Shown here: positions 25,995 through 34,792 of the stretch, in pieces
How positions within the stretch are numbered: the stretch's first letter is position 1
Layout of the letters: each line of letters opens with the position of its first letter
Assembly: GCA_937906945.1 (NCBI GenBank)
Contig: CALCUE010000026.1
Location: forward strand, 62,001-126,000
DNA: 64,000 nt
DNA from: an uncultured Clostridia bacterium
Lineage (GTDB): Bacteria > Bacillota > Clostridia > Oscillospirales > Ruminococcaceae
Direction of reading: 5' to 3'
Notes under the pieces: model-generated
Told to the model about the DNA's origin: nothing
Databases searched by the model: none
The model's input: only the letters and a program-made list of their open reading frames with translations
Position numbers and translations under genes: made by a program

Positions 25995-26533
25995 ATTTTA
26001 TCGTGCTCAAAACAAGGGTGGAAATTTCGCCCGTGCTTTTTGCCGTGCTCACGTTGTTCCTTCTTGCGGATCGAAATGGGATAGCTTTACCGGTCCTTGT
26101 GTTTTCCTGTTTACATGAGGCGGCTCATTTTCTGGTTTTGCTTTGGGAAAAAACGCCACCTTTGTCCGTTTCTTTGAGGATAACAGGAATTCGGATGGAA
26201 CTTTCGGATCAAATGGAAACGGGGGACAAGGTAAAAGTCCTGATAGCGGGTTTCAGTTTGAATTTTATCCTTTCGGCGCTTTTCTGTTTTTTAGGGAAAA
26301 GGGCGTGGAGCGTGATCAACTTATGTTTAGGATGCTTTACGTCGCTTCCTCTTCCGTCAACAGATGGAGGAGCGGTGCTCAAACTGCTTTTTCCACTTTC
26401 CATCAGCCGACGGGTCGGAAAAACAAGCGGTGTAGTTTTTCTTTTTTTCCTACTGTTTCTGTTATGGAAAACGAAAAATGTCTCGCTTTTCCTTCCAGTT
26501 TTTTATCTGTTTTTTGCCCTATTGTCCTATTGA
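25988..26533 (+). CDS. M50 site-2 protease, SpoIVFB-like
   Basis: A 181-residue polytopic membrane protease. It has the zinc motif HEAAH in a membrane segment (about 44-48) and a second-ligand region LPLPSTDGGAVL near residues 121-132, corresponding to the NxxPxxDGG motif of site-2 proteases. SpoIVFB cleaves pro-sigma-K in the mother cell. The start is TTG at 25988, which overlaps the stop of the M23 gene, with AAGGAG about 11 bases upstream; overlap implies translational coupling. Shorter than Bacillus SpoIVFB (288 residues), lacking the CBS domain, as in several Clostridia. Confidence 0.8.
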   Translation: MLNFIVLKTRVEISPVLFAVLTLFLLADRNGIALPVLVFSCLHEAAHFLVLLWEKTPPLSVSLRITGIRMELSDQMETGDKVKVLIAGFSLNFILSALFCFLGKRAWSVINLCLGCFTSLPLPSTDGGAVLKLLFPLSISRRVGKTSGVVFLFFLLFLLWKTKNVSLFLPVFYLFFALLSY

Positions 26534-26559
26534 AATAGAGCCTCCTTTTATGATATAAT
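26530..26559 (+). promoter_or_regulatory. Predicted promoter of the radical-SAM gene
   Basis: TTGAAA (26530-26535, overlapping the previous stop codon), an 18-base spacer and TATAAT (26554-26559). Confidence 0.6.
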
Positions 26560-26586
26560 AATCTAATTATGAGAGGGGGAATTGTT

Positions 26587-28422
26587 TTGCCAACTATTCC
26601 TGAAAAACTATTCGGACTGGTTCAGAAACCGGCCAGATATTCCGGTGGAGAACTGAATAGTGTTATCAAAAATAAAGAGGACGTTAAAGTGCGCTTTGCG
26701 TTCTGTTTCCCGGATCTTTATGAAGTCGGTATGAGTCATCTCGGCATGAAGATCCTTTACAGTTTGTTGAATAAAGATCCGGAAGTCTGGTGCGAGCGTG
26801 TTTTCGCTCCGGATCTGGACATGGAAAAGCTCCTTCGGGAAAACGGTCTTCCGCTATTTGCGTTGGAAAGTCGGGATTCCGTCGGCGATTTCGATATGAT
26901 CGGCTTTACTTTGCAGTATGAGTTGTCCTATACCGGAATTCTCAATATGCTGAATCTTGCCGGTGTTCCTATTCGTCGCGAGGATCGCCACGAGCTTAAA
27001 AATTTGGTTGTGGCGGGTGGACCTTGTTCCTGCAACCCAGAGCCTATCGCCGATTTTATTGATCTTTTTATGCCCGGTGAAGGGGAAGAAGTCCTTCCGG
27101 AAGTAGTGGCGCTTTATAAAACGGCGAAGGACGAGGGTTGGAGCAAGGAGAAATATTTGGAGGAAGCGGCCCGGATTCCCGGCGTTTATGTGCCATCTTT
27201 GATCGATGTCATTTACAATGAGGATGGTACGGTTCAGAAATTTGTTCCTAAAAAAACGGCGGCGCTTCCGGTTCAAAAAAGGATCATTAAAGATTTGGAT
27301 AAGGTCTTTTATCCGGATACCTTTGTTGTTCCGTTTATCGATATCGTTCATGACCGCAGTATGCTGGAATTGATGCGCGGCTGTATTCGCGGCTGTCGGT
27401 TCTGTCAGGCTGGTTTTATTTATCGTCCGGTTCGGGACAAGCACTTTGATACGCTCTCCCGCGATGCTCACCGCCTTTGTGACAGCACTGGGTATGAGGA
27501 ACTATCTTTAACATCGTTGAGCACCAGTGACTATCGGGAACTGGAACCGCTTTTGGACGATCTTTTGGAATGGACACCGAAAGAGCACGTCAATCTGGCG
27601 GTGCCATCCCTCCGGGTGGATAATTTCAGCGAAAGCCTGCTTCAGAAAATTTCCAAAGTAAGAAAGACAGGCCTTACGTTCGCGCCGGAAGCAGGAACCC
27701 AAAGAATGCGTGACGTTATTAACAAAAATGTGACGGAGGAAGAATTGATCCAGACCTGCACGACCGCCTTTGAAGGCGGCTATACGGCGGTTAAATTATA
27801 TTTTATGATCGGTCTTCCTACAGAGACGGACGATGATGTCCGGGGCATTGTCGAGACGGCGCAGCGTGTGGTTGATCTGTATTATCATCTTCCCAATAAG
27901 CCGAAAGGGAAAGCGGTCCAGGTCACTTGCAGTGTGGCGAGCTTTGTTCCAAAACCATTTACCCCGTTTGAGTTCGAGCCACAGGATAGCAGGGAAGAGC
28001 TTCACCGGAAGCAGGAAGTCATGCGTTCCGCTTTACATAGCCGTAAGATCAATCTGGATTGGCACAACGCGGAAACTTCTTACCTTGAGGCGGTGCTGGC
28101 TCGGGGAGATCGCCGTGTGGGAAAAGTGATCGAAACAGCCTGGAAAAATGGTTGTAACTTTGATAGTTGGGATGAGCATTTCCATTTTGACCGCTGGATG
28201 AAGGCCTTTGAGGAGTGTGGCGTTGATCCGGATTTCTACGCTCTTCGTACCAGAAGTTATGAGGAAATCATGCCTTGGGAAATCTTTGACTATGGTGTTT
28301 CTAAAAAGTTCCTGATCCATGAGAACGAAAAGGCCCATTCGGGCGTTACTACGCCGAACTGCCGACAGAAATGTTCCGGCTGCGGAGCCAACTGTTTGAA
28401 AGGGGGCGCCTGCTTTGAATGA
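26587..28422 (+). CDS. B12-binding-like radical SAM protein, TIGR03960 family
   Basis: A 611-residue protein with an N-terminal cobalamin-binding-like region (about 1-210) and a radical SAM core whose CxxxCxxC cluster motif is CIRGCRFCQAG (about 262-272). A C-terminal Cys cluster, CRQKCSGCGANC, probably binds another metal centre. The exact reaction is unknown. The start is TTG at 26587 because GAGGGGG lies 7 bases upstream; an ATG 18 bases earlier has none. The next gene overlaps and encodes the DUF2344 partner, with which it is paired or fused in many bacteria, usually near ribosomal-protein genes as here. Confidence 0.88.
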   Translation: MPTIPEKLFGLVQKPARYSGGELNSVIKNKEDVKVRFAFCFPDLYEVGMSHLGMKILYSLLNKDPEVWCERVFAPDLDMEKLLRENGLPLFALESRDSVGDFDMIGFTLQYELSYTGILNMLNLAGVPIRREDRHELKNLVVAGGPCSCNPEPIADFIDLFMPGEGEEVLPEVVALYKTAKDEGWSKEKYLEEAARIPGVYVPSLIDVIYNEDGTVQKFVPKKTAALPVQKRIIKDLDKVFYPDTFVVPFIDIVHDRSMLELMRGCIRGCRFCQAGFIYRPVRDKHFDTLSRDAHRLCDSTGYEELSLTSLSTSDYRELEPLLDDLLEWTPKEHVNLAVPSLRVDNFSESLLQKISKVRKTGLTFAPEAGTQRMRDVINKNVTEEELIQTCTTAFEGGYTAVKLYFMIGLPTETDDDVRGIVETAQRVVDLYYHLPNKPKGKAVQVTCSVASFVPKPFTPFEFEPQDSREELHRKQEVMRSALHSRKINLDWHNAETSYLEAVLARGDRRVGKVIETAWKNGCNFDSWDEHFHFDRWMKAFEECGVDPDFYALRTRSYEEIMPWEIFDYGVSKKFLIHENEKAHSGVTTPNCRQKCSGCGANCLKGGACFE

Positions 28423-29089
28423 GATGATTGATTTTACCGACGTGCGCCTTTTTTATACCAAAACAGGCACCGCGAAATATATTTCTCACTTGGACGTGAT
28501 GCGTGCCTTCCAGAGGGCACTGAAACGCTCCAAAATTGATTTCTGGTACACGGAGGGATTCCATCCCCATCTTTATCTGACCTTTGCGTTGCCGCTTTCT
28601 CTTGGCTATGAAAGCGTTGCCGAGTCCGTGGATTTTCGGTTGGTGACGCCGCTTCCGTATGAGGAGATCGTCAACCGCATCAATGCGGTTCTTCCCATGG
28701 GATTTAAGGCCATCGGCGCCGGAAAACCCAAAATGGACGCCAAACAGATCCGTTTCGCGGATTATGAGATATTCTTTGCCGTAAACGACGATCCGAAAAT
28801 GGTCAAAAAGGATTGGAACGATTGCTTTTCGAGGGAACATATCGTGGTCACAAAAAAGACCAAACATGGCGAGAGTGAATTGGATATTAGATCCCATGTC
28901 GAACTTTCTGAACTGAAAGAAAAAGAAGGGCGCTTTTGTTTTACGGCAAGACTTGCCGCCGGGACGGAACTGAATATCAATCCGGAATTGCTCTTTGCGG
29001 CGTTTTTGGATTTTTCCGGGATGAAATGTGAGGACATTTCGGTGACAAGAATGGCGGTTTATAATGAAAAAATGGAAAAATTCCGCTGA
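28415..29089 (+). CDS. DUF2344 / TIGR03936 protein, partner of the radical SAM protein
   Basis: A 224-residue protein beginning with the family pattern RLFYTKTGTAKYISHLDVMRAFQRALKR and FHPHLYLTFALPLSLG. No biochemical role is established; the constant association with TIGR03960 implies they work together, perhaps in RNA or ribosome modification. It starts at TTG 28415, overlapping the previous stop by 8 bases, with a G-rich Shine-Dalgarno 8 bases upstream, so translation is likely coupled. Confidence 0.87.
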   Translation: MNEMIDFTDVRLFYTKTGTAKYISHLDVMRAFQRALKRSKIDFWYTEGFHPHLYLTFALPLSLGYESVAESVDFRLVTPLPYEEIVNRINAVLPMGFKAIGAGKPKMDAKQIRFADYEIFFAVNDDPKMVKKDWNDCFSREHIVVTKKTKHGESELDIRSHVELSELKEKEGRFCFTARLAAGTELNINPELLFAAFLDFSGMKCEDISVTRMAVYNEKMEKFR

Positions 29090-29105
29090 TTTTATAAAAT
29101 AATAC

Positions 29106-29134
29106 TTGCATTTTGAAAAGGTGTATGCTATTAT
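29106..29134 (+). promoter_or_regulatory. Predicted rplS promoter
   Basis: TTGCAT (29106-29111), a 17-base spacer and TATTAT (29129-29134). Confidence 0.65.
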
Positions 29135-29144
29135 TATATAGCTA

Positions 29145-29260
29145 TTTGTATGCTCAAATAGTTCTGTCGCTTTTTCCGGCGACGGGAACGGCTTTTAGCC
29201 GGGCGGACAGTCCTCTGTCATCGGAGTGAATCCGAGAGTATGAATGTCTGAAAAATAAGA
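29145..29260 (+). ncRNA. Structured rplS leader RNA (candidate ribosomal-protein leader)
   Basis: About 130 bases of 5' leader contain at least four short hairpins in series: GTCGC/GCGAC near 29167-29183, CGGC/GCCG near 29189-29201, GACAG/CTGTC near 29206-29220 and TCGGA/TCCGA near 29221-29235. L19 leaders are known in Firmicutes; I cannot confirm that this matches the published consensus. Confidence 0.45.
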
Positions 29261-29275
29261 AGGAGGATATTTCAA

Positions 29276-29617
29276 ATGGATGCACTGAAACTGATTGCTC
29301 AGGATTGCCTGAGAGAAGACAAACCCGAGGTTGCTATCGGCGATACCGTTAAGGTATATTGCAAGATCAAAGAGGGCGACCACTACAGAACCCAGATTTT
29401 CGAGGGTGCCGTTATTGCTAAACAGCATGGCGGAATTTCCGAGTCCTTTACCGTTCGCCGCGTTGCTCATGGTTGCGGTATTGAAAGAGTTTTCCCGATC
29501 CACAGCCCGCTGATCGAAAAAGTTGAACTTGTTCGTCATGGTCGTGTCAGAAGAGCGAAACTCTATTATCTCCGTGACAGAGTTGGTAAAGCTGCTAAGG
29601 TCAAACAAGTCAGATAA
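29276..29617 (+). CDS. rplS: 50S ribosomal protein L19
   Basis: A 113-residue L19 with the conserved [25 protein letters not shown] and [16 protein letters not shown] segments. It lies at the interface between ribosomal subunits. AGGAGG precedes the ATG at 29276. Monocistronic between its own promoter and terminator. The rimM and trmD genes usually found upstream are absent. Confidence 0.97.
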   Translation: MDALKLIAQDCLREDKPEVAIGDTVKVYCKIKEGDHYRTQIFEGAVIAKQHGGISESFTVRRVAHGCGIERVFPIHSPLIEKVELVRHGRVRRAKLYYLRDRVGKAAKVKQVR

Positions 29618-29636
29618 TTTTAGGGCTTCAAAAAAT

Positions 29637-29669
29637 CTCCCTCGTCAATGGACGGGGGAGTATTTCTTT
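29637..29669 (+). terminator. Intrinsic terminator of rplS
   Basis: A 10-bp stem (29637-29646 with 29651-29660, one G-U pair) with a 4-base loop, followed by a T-rich stretch. Confidence 0.8.
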
Positions 29670-29724
29670 ATTATCAAAAATGTTGTATAATAGCAGTGGA
29701 ATATAAAAAGGAGGGATTTCTTCC

Positions 29725-30597
29725 ATGGAAGCAGTGGATATTCAGTGGTTTCCCGGCCATATGGCCAAGACGAGAAGGCTGATGAAAGATAATTTGTCTT
29801 TGGTGGATGTTGTCGTGGAAATCACCGATGCCCGGGTTCCGCTCTCCAGCCGAAATCCGGAAATGAAAAATCTTGTCGGGAGAAAACCGCGCGTTGTTGT
29901 TCTTAACAAATGTGATATGGCGGATGAAGAACTGACCGAGGAGTGGATCGACTATTATCGAGCCAACGGAATTCCGGCCATCGCGACGGATTGCCGTTCC
30001 GGACGCGGTCTCAACAAGTTAACTCCAGTGGTCAGAGAAGTTCTGAAAGCGGAACTGGAGCGCCGTGCCAACAAGGGGATGGAAGGAAAACCAATCCGAA
30101 TGATGGTCGTCGGAATTCCCAACGTCGGGAAATCGTCGCTGATCAATCGTATTGCCGGTGGAAAACGGGCGAAGGTCGAAGACCGTCCCGGTGTTACCCG
30201 GGGGAAACAATGGGTGACGCTGGAAAATGGGATCGATATGCTGGATATGCCCGGCGTACTCTGGCCGAAATTTGAGGATAAAACCGTCGGGGAACACCTG
30301 GCGTTTACCGGTGCCGTGAAAGACGATATTTTAGATATTGAACTTTTGGCGATGCGCCTGGCCGATCTTTTGAATCGGGACTATCATAAGCTTCTTTGCG
30401 AGCGGTACAAATTGACGGATGAGGAGACGGAAAATATCGAGCCTTTTGAGCTTTTGGAATTGATTGGGGCCAAGCGAGGAATGAAAATTTCCGGAGGAGA
30501 AGTTAACATTGAACGAGCCGCCATTATGCTTTTAGACGAGTTTCGTGGCGGAAAAATCGGAAGAATTACGTTGGAGAAGCCAAATGAGCTTATATGA
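29725..30597 (+). CDS. rbgA: Ribosome biogenesis GTPase YlqF/RbgA
   Basis: It acts late in 50S subunit assembly. The 290-residue chain shows the circularly permuted G-motif order of this family: NKCDMAD (G4, about 58-64) comes before GIPNVGKSSLIN (G1, about 128-139) and DMPG (G3, about 174-177). AAGGAGG precedes the ATG. A TATAAT box lies at 29685-29690 region upstream. Placement between rplS and rnhB is the standard Firmicutes order. Confidence 0.95.
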   Translation: MEAVDIQWFPGHMAKTRRLMKDNLSLVDVVVEITDARVPLSSRNPEMKNLVGRKPRVVVLNKCDMADEELTEEWIDYYRANGIPAIATDCRSGRGLNKLTPVVREVLKAELERRANKGMEGKPIRMMVVGIPNVGKSSLINRIAGGKRAKVEDRPGVTRGKQWVTLENGIDMLDMPGVLWPKFEDKTVGEHLAFTGAVKDDILDIELLAMRLADLLNRDYHKLLCERYKLTDEETENIEPFELLELIGAKRGMKISGGEVNIERAAIMLLDEFRGGKIGRITLEKPNELI

Positions 30598-31180
30598 GTT
30601 TGAAAAAAAGAAAACGGCGGATGGGTGTGGATTGATCTGCGGTGTGGATGAAGCCGGAAGGGGTCCTTTGGCCGGACCAGTTTTCGCCGCGGCCGTTATT
30701 TTACCGTTGGATTATGAAATTGAGGGGATCAACGACAGCAAAAAGCTTTCAGAAAAGAAAAGAGAGAAGCTTTTTGACGAGATCATTGAGCATGCCATCG
30801 CTTATTCCATTCAAAGTTGTGATCAAAAAGTTATTGATGAGATCAATATTCTGCAGGCGACTATGCTCGCCATGAAGACGGCGGTGGAAGATCTTTCCGT
30901 CCGTCCGGATATGGTTTTCGTGGATGGAAACCGTTTGCCGAAATGGGATATACCGTCGGAATGTGTAATAAAAGGGGACGCCACTTCCGCCAATATCGCG
31001 GCGGCTTCCATTTTGGCGAAAGTCAGTCGTGACCGGTTTATGATGGAAATGGATAAAGAATATCCGGAATACGGATTCGCCAAACATAAAGGCTATCCGA
31101 CCAAACTGCATTATGAAAAAATCAGGGAATTCGGTCCCAGTAAAATTCACCGAATGACTTTTTTGAAAAAAATGCATTGA
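30584..31180 (+). CDS. rnhB: Ribonuclease HII
   Basis: It removes RNA from RNA-DNA hybrids and single ribonucleotides from DNA. The 198-residue chain carries the acidic catalytic residues in GVDEAGRGPLAGPV (about 19-32) and VDGN (about 114-117), plus NDSKKLSEKKRE. The start at 30584 follows TTGGAGAAG and overlaps the end of rbgA by 14 bases, so expression is probably coupled. Confidence 0.95.
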   Translation: MSLYEFEKKKTADGCGLICGVDEAGRGPLAGPVFAAAVILPLDYEIEGINDSKKLSEKKREKLFDEIIEHAIAYSIQSCDQKVIDEINILQATMLAMKTAVEDLSVRPDMVFVDGNRLPKWDIPSECVIKGDATSANIAAASILAKVSRDRFMMEMDKEYPEYGFAKHKGYPTKLHYEKIREFGPSKIHRMTFLKKMH

Positions 31181-31190
31181 AGGTGAGAAC

Positions 31191-31580
31191 GTGATTACCG
31201 AACAGCGCCGCCGAGGAAATATGGGCGAGGACTTCGCCGTTGATTATCTTCAAAAAGCGGGCTATACCATTCTGGAGCGAAACTATACCACCAAATATGG
31301 GGAAATTGATATTATCGCGAAAAAAGATCGCTATATCGCTTTTGTGGAAGTAAAAGCCCGCGCGGATGACTGTTTATACGCGCCGAGAGAGGCGGTCACG
31401 TTTTCTAAGCAGAGAAAAATCTGTAAAGCGGCAATGCTTTACAAGATGAAAAAGGGCTTTACTGGGCAACCTCGCTTTGATATATTTGAAATCATTTATG
31501 GAAAACAGAATCTTGAAATCCAAAAATATACCTATATAGAAAACGCGTTCGGAACGGAGGCTGTACATGGATTTTTTTGA
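31191..31580 (+). CDS. UPF0102 family nuclease-like protein YraN
   Basis: A 129-residue protein with the Endonuclease_NS-like fold of UPF0102: GEDFAVDYLQKAGYTILERN, then YGEIDIIA and FVEVKAR, the E-D-ExK residues of restriction-type nucleases. The function is not settled; some homologues cut branched DNA. The start is GTG at 31191 after AAGGTGAG. It follows rnhB as in many bacteria and overlaps the next start by 14 bases. Confidence 0.9.
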   Translation: MITEQRRRGNMGEDFAVDYLQKAGYTILERNYTTKYGEIDIIAKKDRYIAFVEVKARADDCLYAPREAVTFSKQRKICKAAMLYKMKKGFTGQPRFDIFEIIYGKQNLEIQKYTYIENAFGTEAVHGFF

Positions 31581-32496
31581 CTTGCATTGTGATACCACAA
31601 CATACGCGATGAGAAAAGAACGGGATTTTACGGATGAAAGGCTTGCCATTCATTTTCCTGTTCCGTCGGAACTTTGCCGTCATACCCAATGTTTCGCTAT
31701 TTTTACTCCGGATTCTTATCGGGGATCAAGCGCCGTTGAGTATTATGAAAAAGCGTTGCGTTATTTTCAAAAACAGCTGGTAAAATGTCCGGATTATCTG
31801 GAACAGGTACGGGAATTCAAGGATATCGACCGTCTGACCAATGAAGGAAAAACAGCCGCTATTCTTACCGTGGAGGGTGGTTGCGTAATCAACGGAAGCT
31901 TGGAGCGTCTTCATAAAATCCAGAACGACGGCGTAAAAATGATGACACTGACGTGGAACGGAGAAAATGAGATCGGTTTTGGCGCTCCGACGCCGGAAAA
32001 AGGATTAAAACCTTTTGGTTTGGACACCATTAAAGAAATGGAACGGATCGGCATGACCATTGATATTGCCCATCTTTCGGATAAAGGAATTGAGGACGTG
32101 TTTCAGACGGTGGGCGGCGCTATTGTTTCCAGTCACAGCAATCTGCGTTCCTGCTGTGAGCATCAGCGCAATCTGACAGAAGAGCAGTTTAAGGAAATCG
32201 TTCACCGCAAAGGTTTGGTTGGAATCAATTTTTATAAAGCTTTCCTCAACGAAGAGGAAGAGAAGGCGACATTGGACGACGTGGTGAGACATATCGAACG
32301 GATGTTAGAGCTCGGTGGAGAAGACACGATCTGCATGGGCAGCGATTATGACGGCTGCGACGTTGTAGATGGAATCACGATGCTGAACGATATCGGAAAT
32401 CTGTATCGGAAATTGCGGGAGAGTGGTTTTTCCGAAACATTGCTCGCTAAAATTTTCTGGGGCAACGCCTACCGCTTTTTTGGCAGTCGAATTTGA
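31567..32496 (+). CDS. Membrane (renal-type) dipeptidase, peptidase family M19
   Basis: A 309-residue TIM-barrel metalloenzyme of the amidohydrolase superfamily that cleaves dipeptides, often including D-amino acids. Metal ligands are visible in DLHCDT (HxD, about 5-10), TVEGG (bridging Glu, about 101), DIAHLS (His, about 170) and SSHSN (His, about 191), and the GSDYDGCD segment near 259. Despite the eukaryotic name, this bacterial form has no signal peptide and should be cytosolic. The ATG follows GGAGG inside the end of yraN. Confidence 0.92.
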   Translation: MDFFDLHCDTTTYAMRKERDFTDERLAIHFPVPSELCRHTQCFAIFTPDSYRGSSAVEYYEKALRYFQKQLVKCPDYLEQVREFKDIDRLTNEGKTAAILTVEGGCVINGSLERLHKIQNDGVKMMTLTWNGENEIGFGAPTPEKGLKPFGLDTIKEMERIGMTIDIAHLSDKGIEDVFQTVGGAIVSSHSNLRSCCEHQRNLTEEQFKEIVHRKGLVGINFYKAFLNEEEEKATLDDVVRHIERMLELGGEDTICMGSDYDGCDVVDGITMLNDIGNLYRKLRESGFSETLLAKIFWGNAYRFFGSRI

Positions 32497-32504
32497 GGTA
32501 ACGT

Positions 32505-33998
32505 ATGGATTATCAAAGCACAAGAAACAAAAATTACTTGGTGAAGCCGTCGGAGACGATCATCCGGGGTCTTTCGGAAGATGGAGGACTTTTTGTTCCG
32601 AAAACCGTACCGCTTTTGAGCAGGGACGAAATCAAGAATTTGGCTTCCATGGATTATTGCCAAAGGGCCGATTATATCCTTCCGAAGTTTTTAACGGATT
32701 TTACGGAGGAAGAGATCGCCGATTGTACGCGAAAAGCCTATCTGGGTCATTTTGAAAAGGATATTCCCGCTCCGCTTACAAAACTGGGGGAAAATACCTA
32801 CGTTCTGGAGCTTTGGCATGGTCCGACCTGTGCGTTCAAAGATATGGCGCTTCAGATTTTGCCACATTTTTTGGTAACAGCTGAAAAAAAGACGAATACA
32901 AAACAAAAAGCGGTTATTTTGACGGCAACGTCCGGTGATACCGGAAAGGCGGCTTTGGACGGTTTCCACGATGTGGAAGGCACGCAAATTTTGGTTTTTT
33001 ACCCCGAAAATGGGGTTAGTAAGATTCAAAAGCTCCAGATGCAGACACAGGAAGGAAACAATGTCTCCGTTTTTGGAATTCGGGGAAATTTTGACGACAC
33101 CCAGACAGCAGTCAAAAAAATTTTTACCGATGAGACCATCCGGGAGCGGATTTCCCAAAAAGGATTTCATTTTTCCAGCGCTAATTCGATCAACGTTGGC
33201 CGTTTGCTGCCACAAATTGTTTATTATATTTCCGCTTACGCGGATCTTTTGGCCGATGGAGAGATCGAGGAAAACGAGGCTGTCAATATCGCCGTTCCGA
33301 CAGGGAATTTTGGCAATATTCTGGCGGCGTATTACGCGGGGAAGATGGGAATTCCGATCAAAAAGCTGATCTGCGCTTCCAACACCAACCGGGTTCTTAC
33401 GGATTTTTTTGAAAGCGGGATCTACGACCGGAACCGTGAATTCTATATGACGGAATCGCCATCCATGGATATTTTGATCTCCAGCAATCTGGAACGGCTT
33501 CTTTTCGAGCTGTCCGGAAAAGATGACAGTTTGATCCGAGAATGGATGTCTTCGCTTCAAAAGAATGGAAACTATCAGGTGACGCCGGAGATCAAGGAAA
33601 AAATGGATGCGCTGTTTTATGCTGGGTATTGCACAGACGAAATGGCGGAAATAACCATTGGCCGCCTTTTTAAGGAGTATTCCTATTTGTGTGACCCGCA
33701 TACGGCGGTCGCTATGAAGGTTTATGACGATTATCGGAATGGTAGCGGCGATTTGACAAAAACAATTGTCGCTTCCACAGCGAGCCCCTATAAATTTCCG
33801 AGCACGGTGCTCAAAGCCATTCAAGGGATAAACTTAAAAGATGAATTTTTCGCGGCGGAAGAACTGGAGCGGTGCTCAACTCTTCCGATGCCACCATCTC
33901 TTCGGGATCTCAAGAAAAAGGATATTCGTTTTTCCGGCTCTTTTGCCAAAGAGGAAATGGAAAACCTCGTGAAAAACTGTCTGGGAGGTGAAAGCTGA
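32505..33998 (+). CDS. thrC: Threonine synthase
   Basis: A PLP enzyme converting O-phosphohomoserine to threonine. The 497-residue form is of the longer class II type. The PLP Lys lies in HGPTCAFKDMALQ (about 104-116) and the phosphate/PLP loop in TATSGDTGKAAL (about 144-155). Starts 9 bases after the dipeptidase with GAGG before the ATG. Other threonine genes are not adjacent; asd at 42.5 kb supplies the common precursor. Confidence 0.94.
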   Translation: MDYQSTRNKNYLVKPSETIIRGLSEDGGLFVPKTVPLLSRDEIKNLASMDYCQRADYILPKFLTDFTEEEIADCTRKAYLGHFEKDIPAPLTKLGENTYVLELWHGPTCAFKDMALQILPHFLVTAEKKTNTKQKAVILTATSGDTGKAALDGFHDVEGTQILVFYPENGVSKIQKLQMQTQEGNNVSVFGIRGNFDDTQTAVKKIFTDETIRERISQKGFHFSSANSINVGRLLPQIVYYISAYADLLADGEIEENEAVNIAVPTGNFGNILAAYYAGKMGIPIKKLICASNTNRVLTDFFESGIYDRNREFYMTESPSMDILISSNLERLLFELSGKDDSLIREWMSSLQKNGNYQVTPEIKEKMDALFYAGYCTDEMAEITIGRLFKEYSYLCDPHTAVAMKVYDDYRNGSGDLTKTIVASTASPYKFPSTVLKAIQGINLKDEFFAAEELERCSTLPMPPSLRDLKKKDIRFSGSFAKEEMENLVKNCLGGES

Positions 33999-34687
33999 TG
34001 GCGATTTGGGCCATGGCGGACCTTCATCTCTCACTGGGTACTGATAAACCAATGGATGAGTTTCACGGATGGCGAAATTATGTGGAGCGCATAAGGGAAG
34101 ACTGGATGGAAAATATCAAACCGGAAGATACCGTTGTGATTCCCGGTGATTTTTCCTGGGGTATTGACTTCAAAGAGGCGCTTTTGGATTTTCAGTTTAT
34201 TGAGTCACTTCCCGGTCAGAAATACGTGATGAAAGGGAATCACGATTACTGGTGGACGACCCGGACAAAAGCGGAAAAGTTTTTTGCCGAAAATGGATTA
34301 AAAACGATCCACATTCTCCATAATAATTCTGTGCTGTGCGAGGGAAAAGCCCTTTGCGGAACGAGAGGATGGGTCTTTATGCCTAACGAAGCCCATGATC
34401 TTAAGATATCGGCCAGGGAAGCTCTTCGGCTCGGTATGTCCTTGGAGGACGCGAACCGGTTTCCGGAGGCGGAAAAAATCGTTTTTCTCCACTATCCACC
34501 GGTTTATGCCAATGAAATGGTGCCTAATATCATGGATGTACTAAAAAAATATAATGTCAAACGGGTCTATTATGGGCATATTCATGGAGCGGCCAGAAAT
34601 ATGGCCAACGAGGGAGAATATATGGGAATTCAGTTCAAACTGATTTCCGCCGACCACCTTGGTTTCCATTTTTGGCGCGTTGATTAA
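33998..34687 (+). CDS. Metallophosphoesterase, intact active site
   Basis: A 229-residue calcineurin-like phosphoesterase with complete metal motifs: ADLHL (DxH, about 7-11), GDFSWG, KGNHDYWW, LHYPPVY and GHIHG. GGAGG precedes the ATG, whose first base coincides with the last base of the thrC stop (TGATG), so translation is coupled to thrC. Substrate unknown. It contrasts with the degenerate relative at 1.5 kb. Confidence 0.9.
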   Translation: MAIWAMADLHLSLGTDKPMDEFHGWRNYVERIREDWMENIKPEDTVVIPGDFSWGIDFKEALLDFQFIESLPGQKYVMKGNHDYWWTTRTKAEKFFAENGLKTIHILHNNSVLCEGKALCGTRGWVFMPNEAHDLKISAREALRLGMSLEDANRFPEAEKIVFLHYPPVYANEMVPNIMDVLKKYNVKRVYYGHIHGAARNMANEGEYMGIQFKLISADHLGFHFWRVD

Positions 34688-34792
34688 AGAAAAATATAAA
34701 TTTATTATAAAATAATTAAAATTATACTGGTAATTTACAAAAGGCTATGTTATACTTAAAAAGTTGTAAAACATCTATCAGGAGGAAACATA

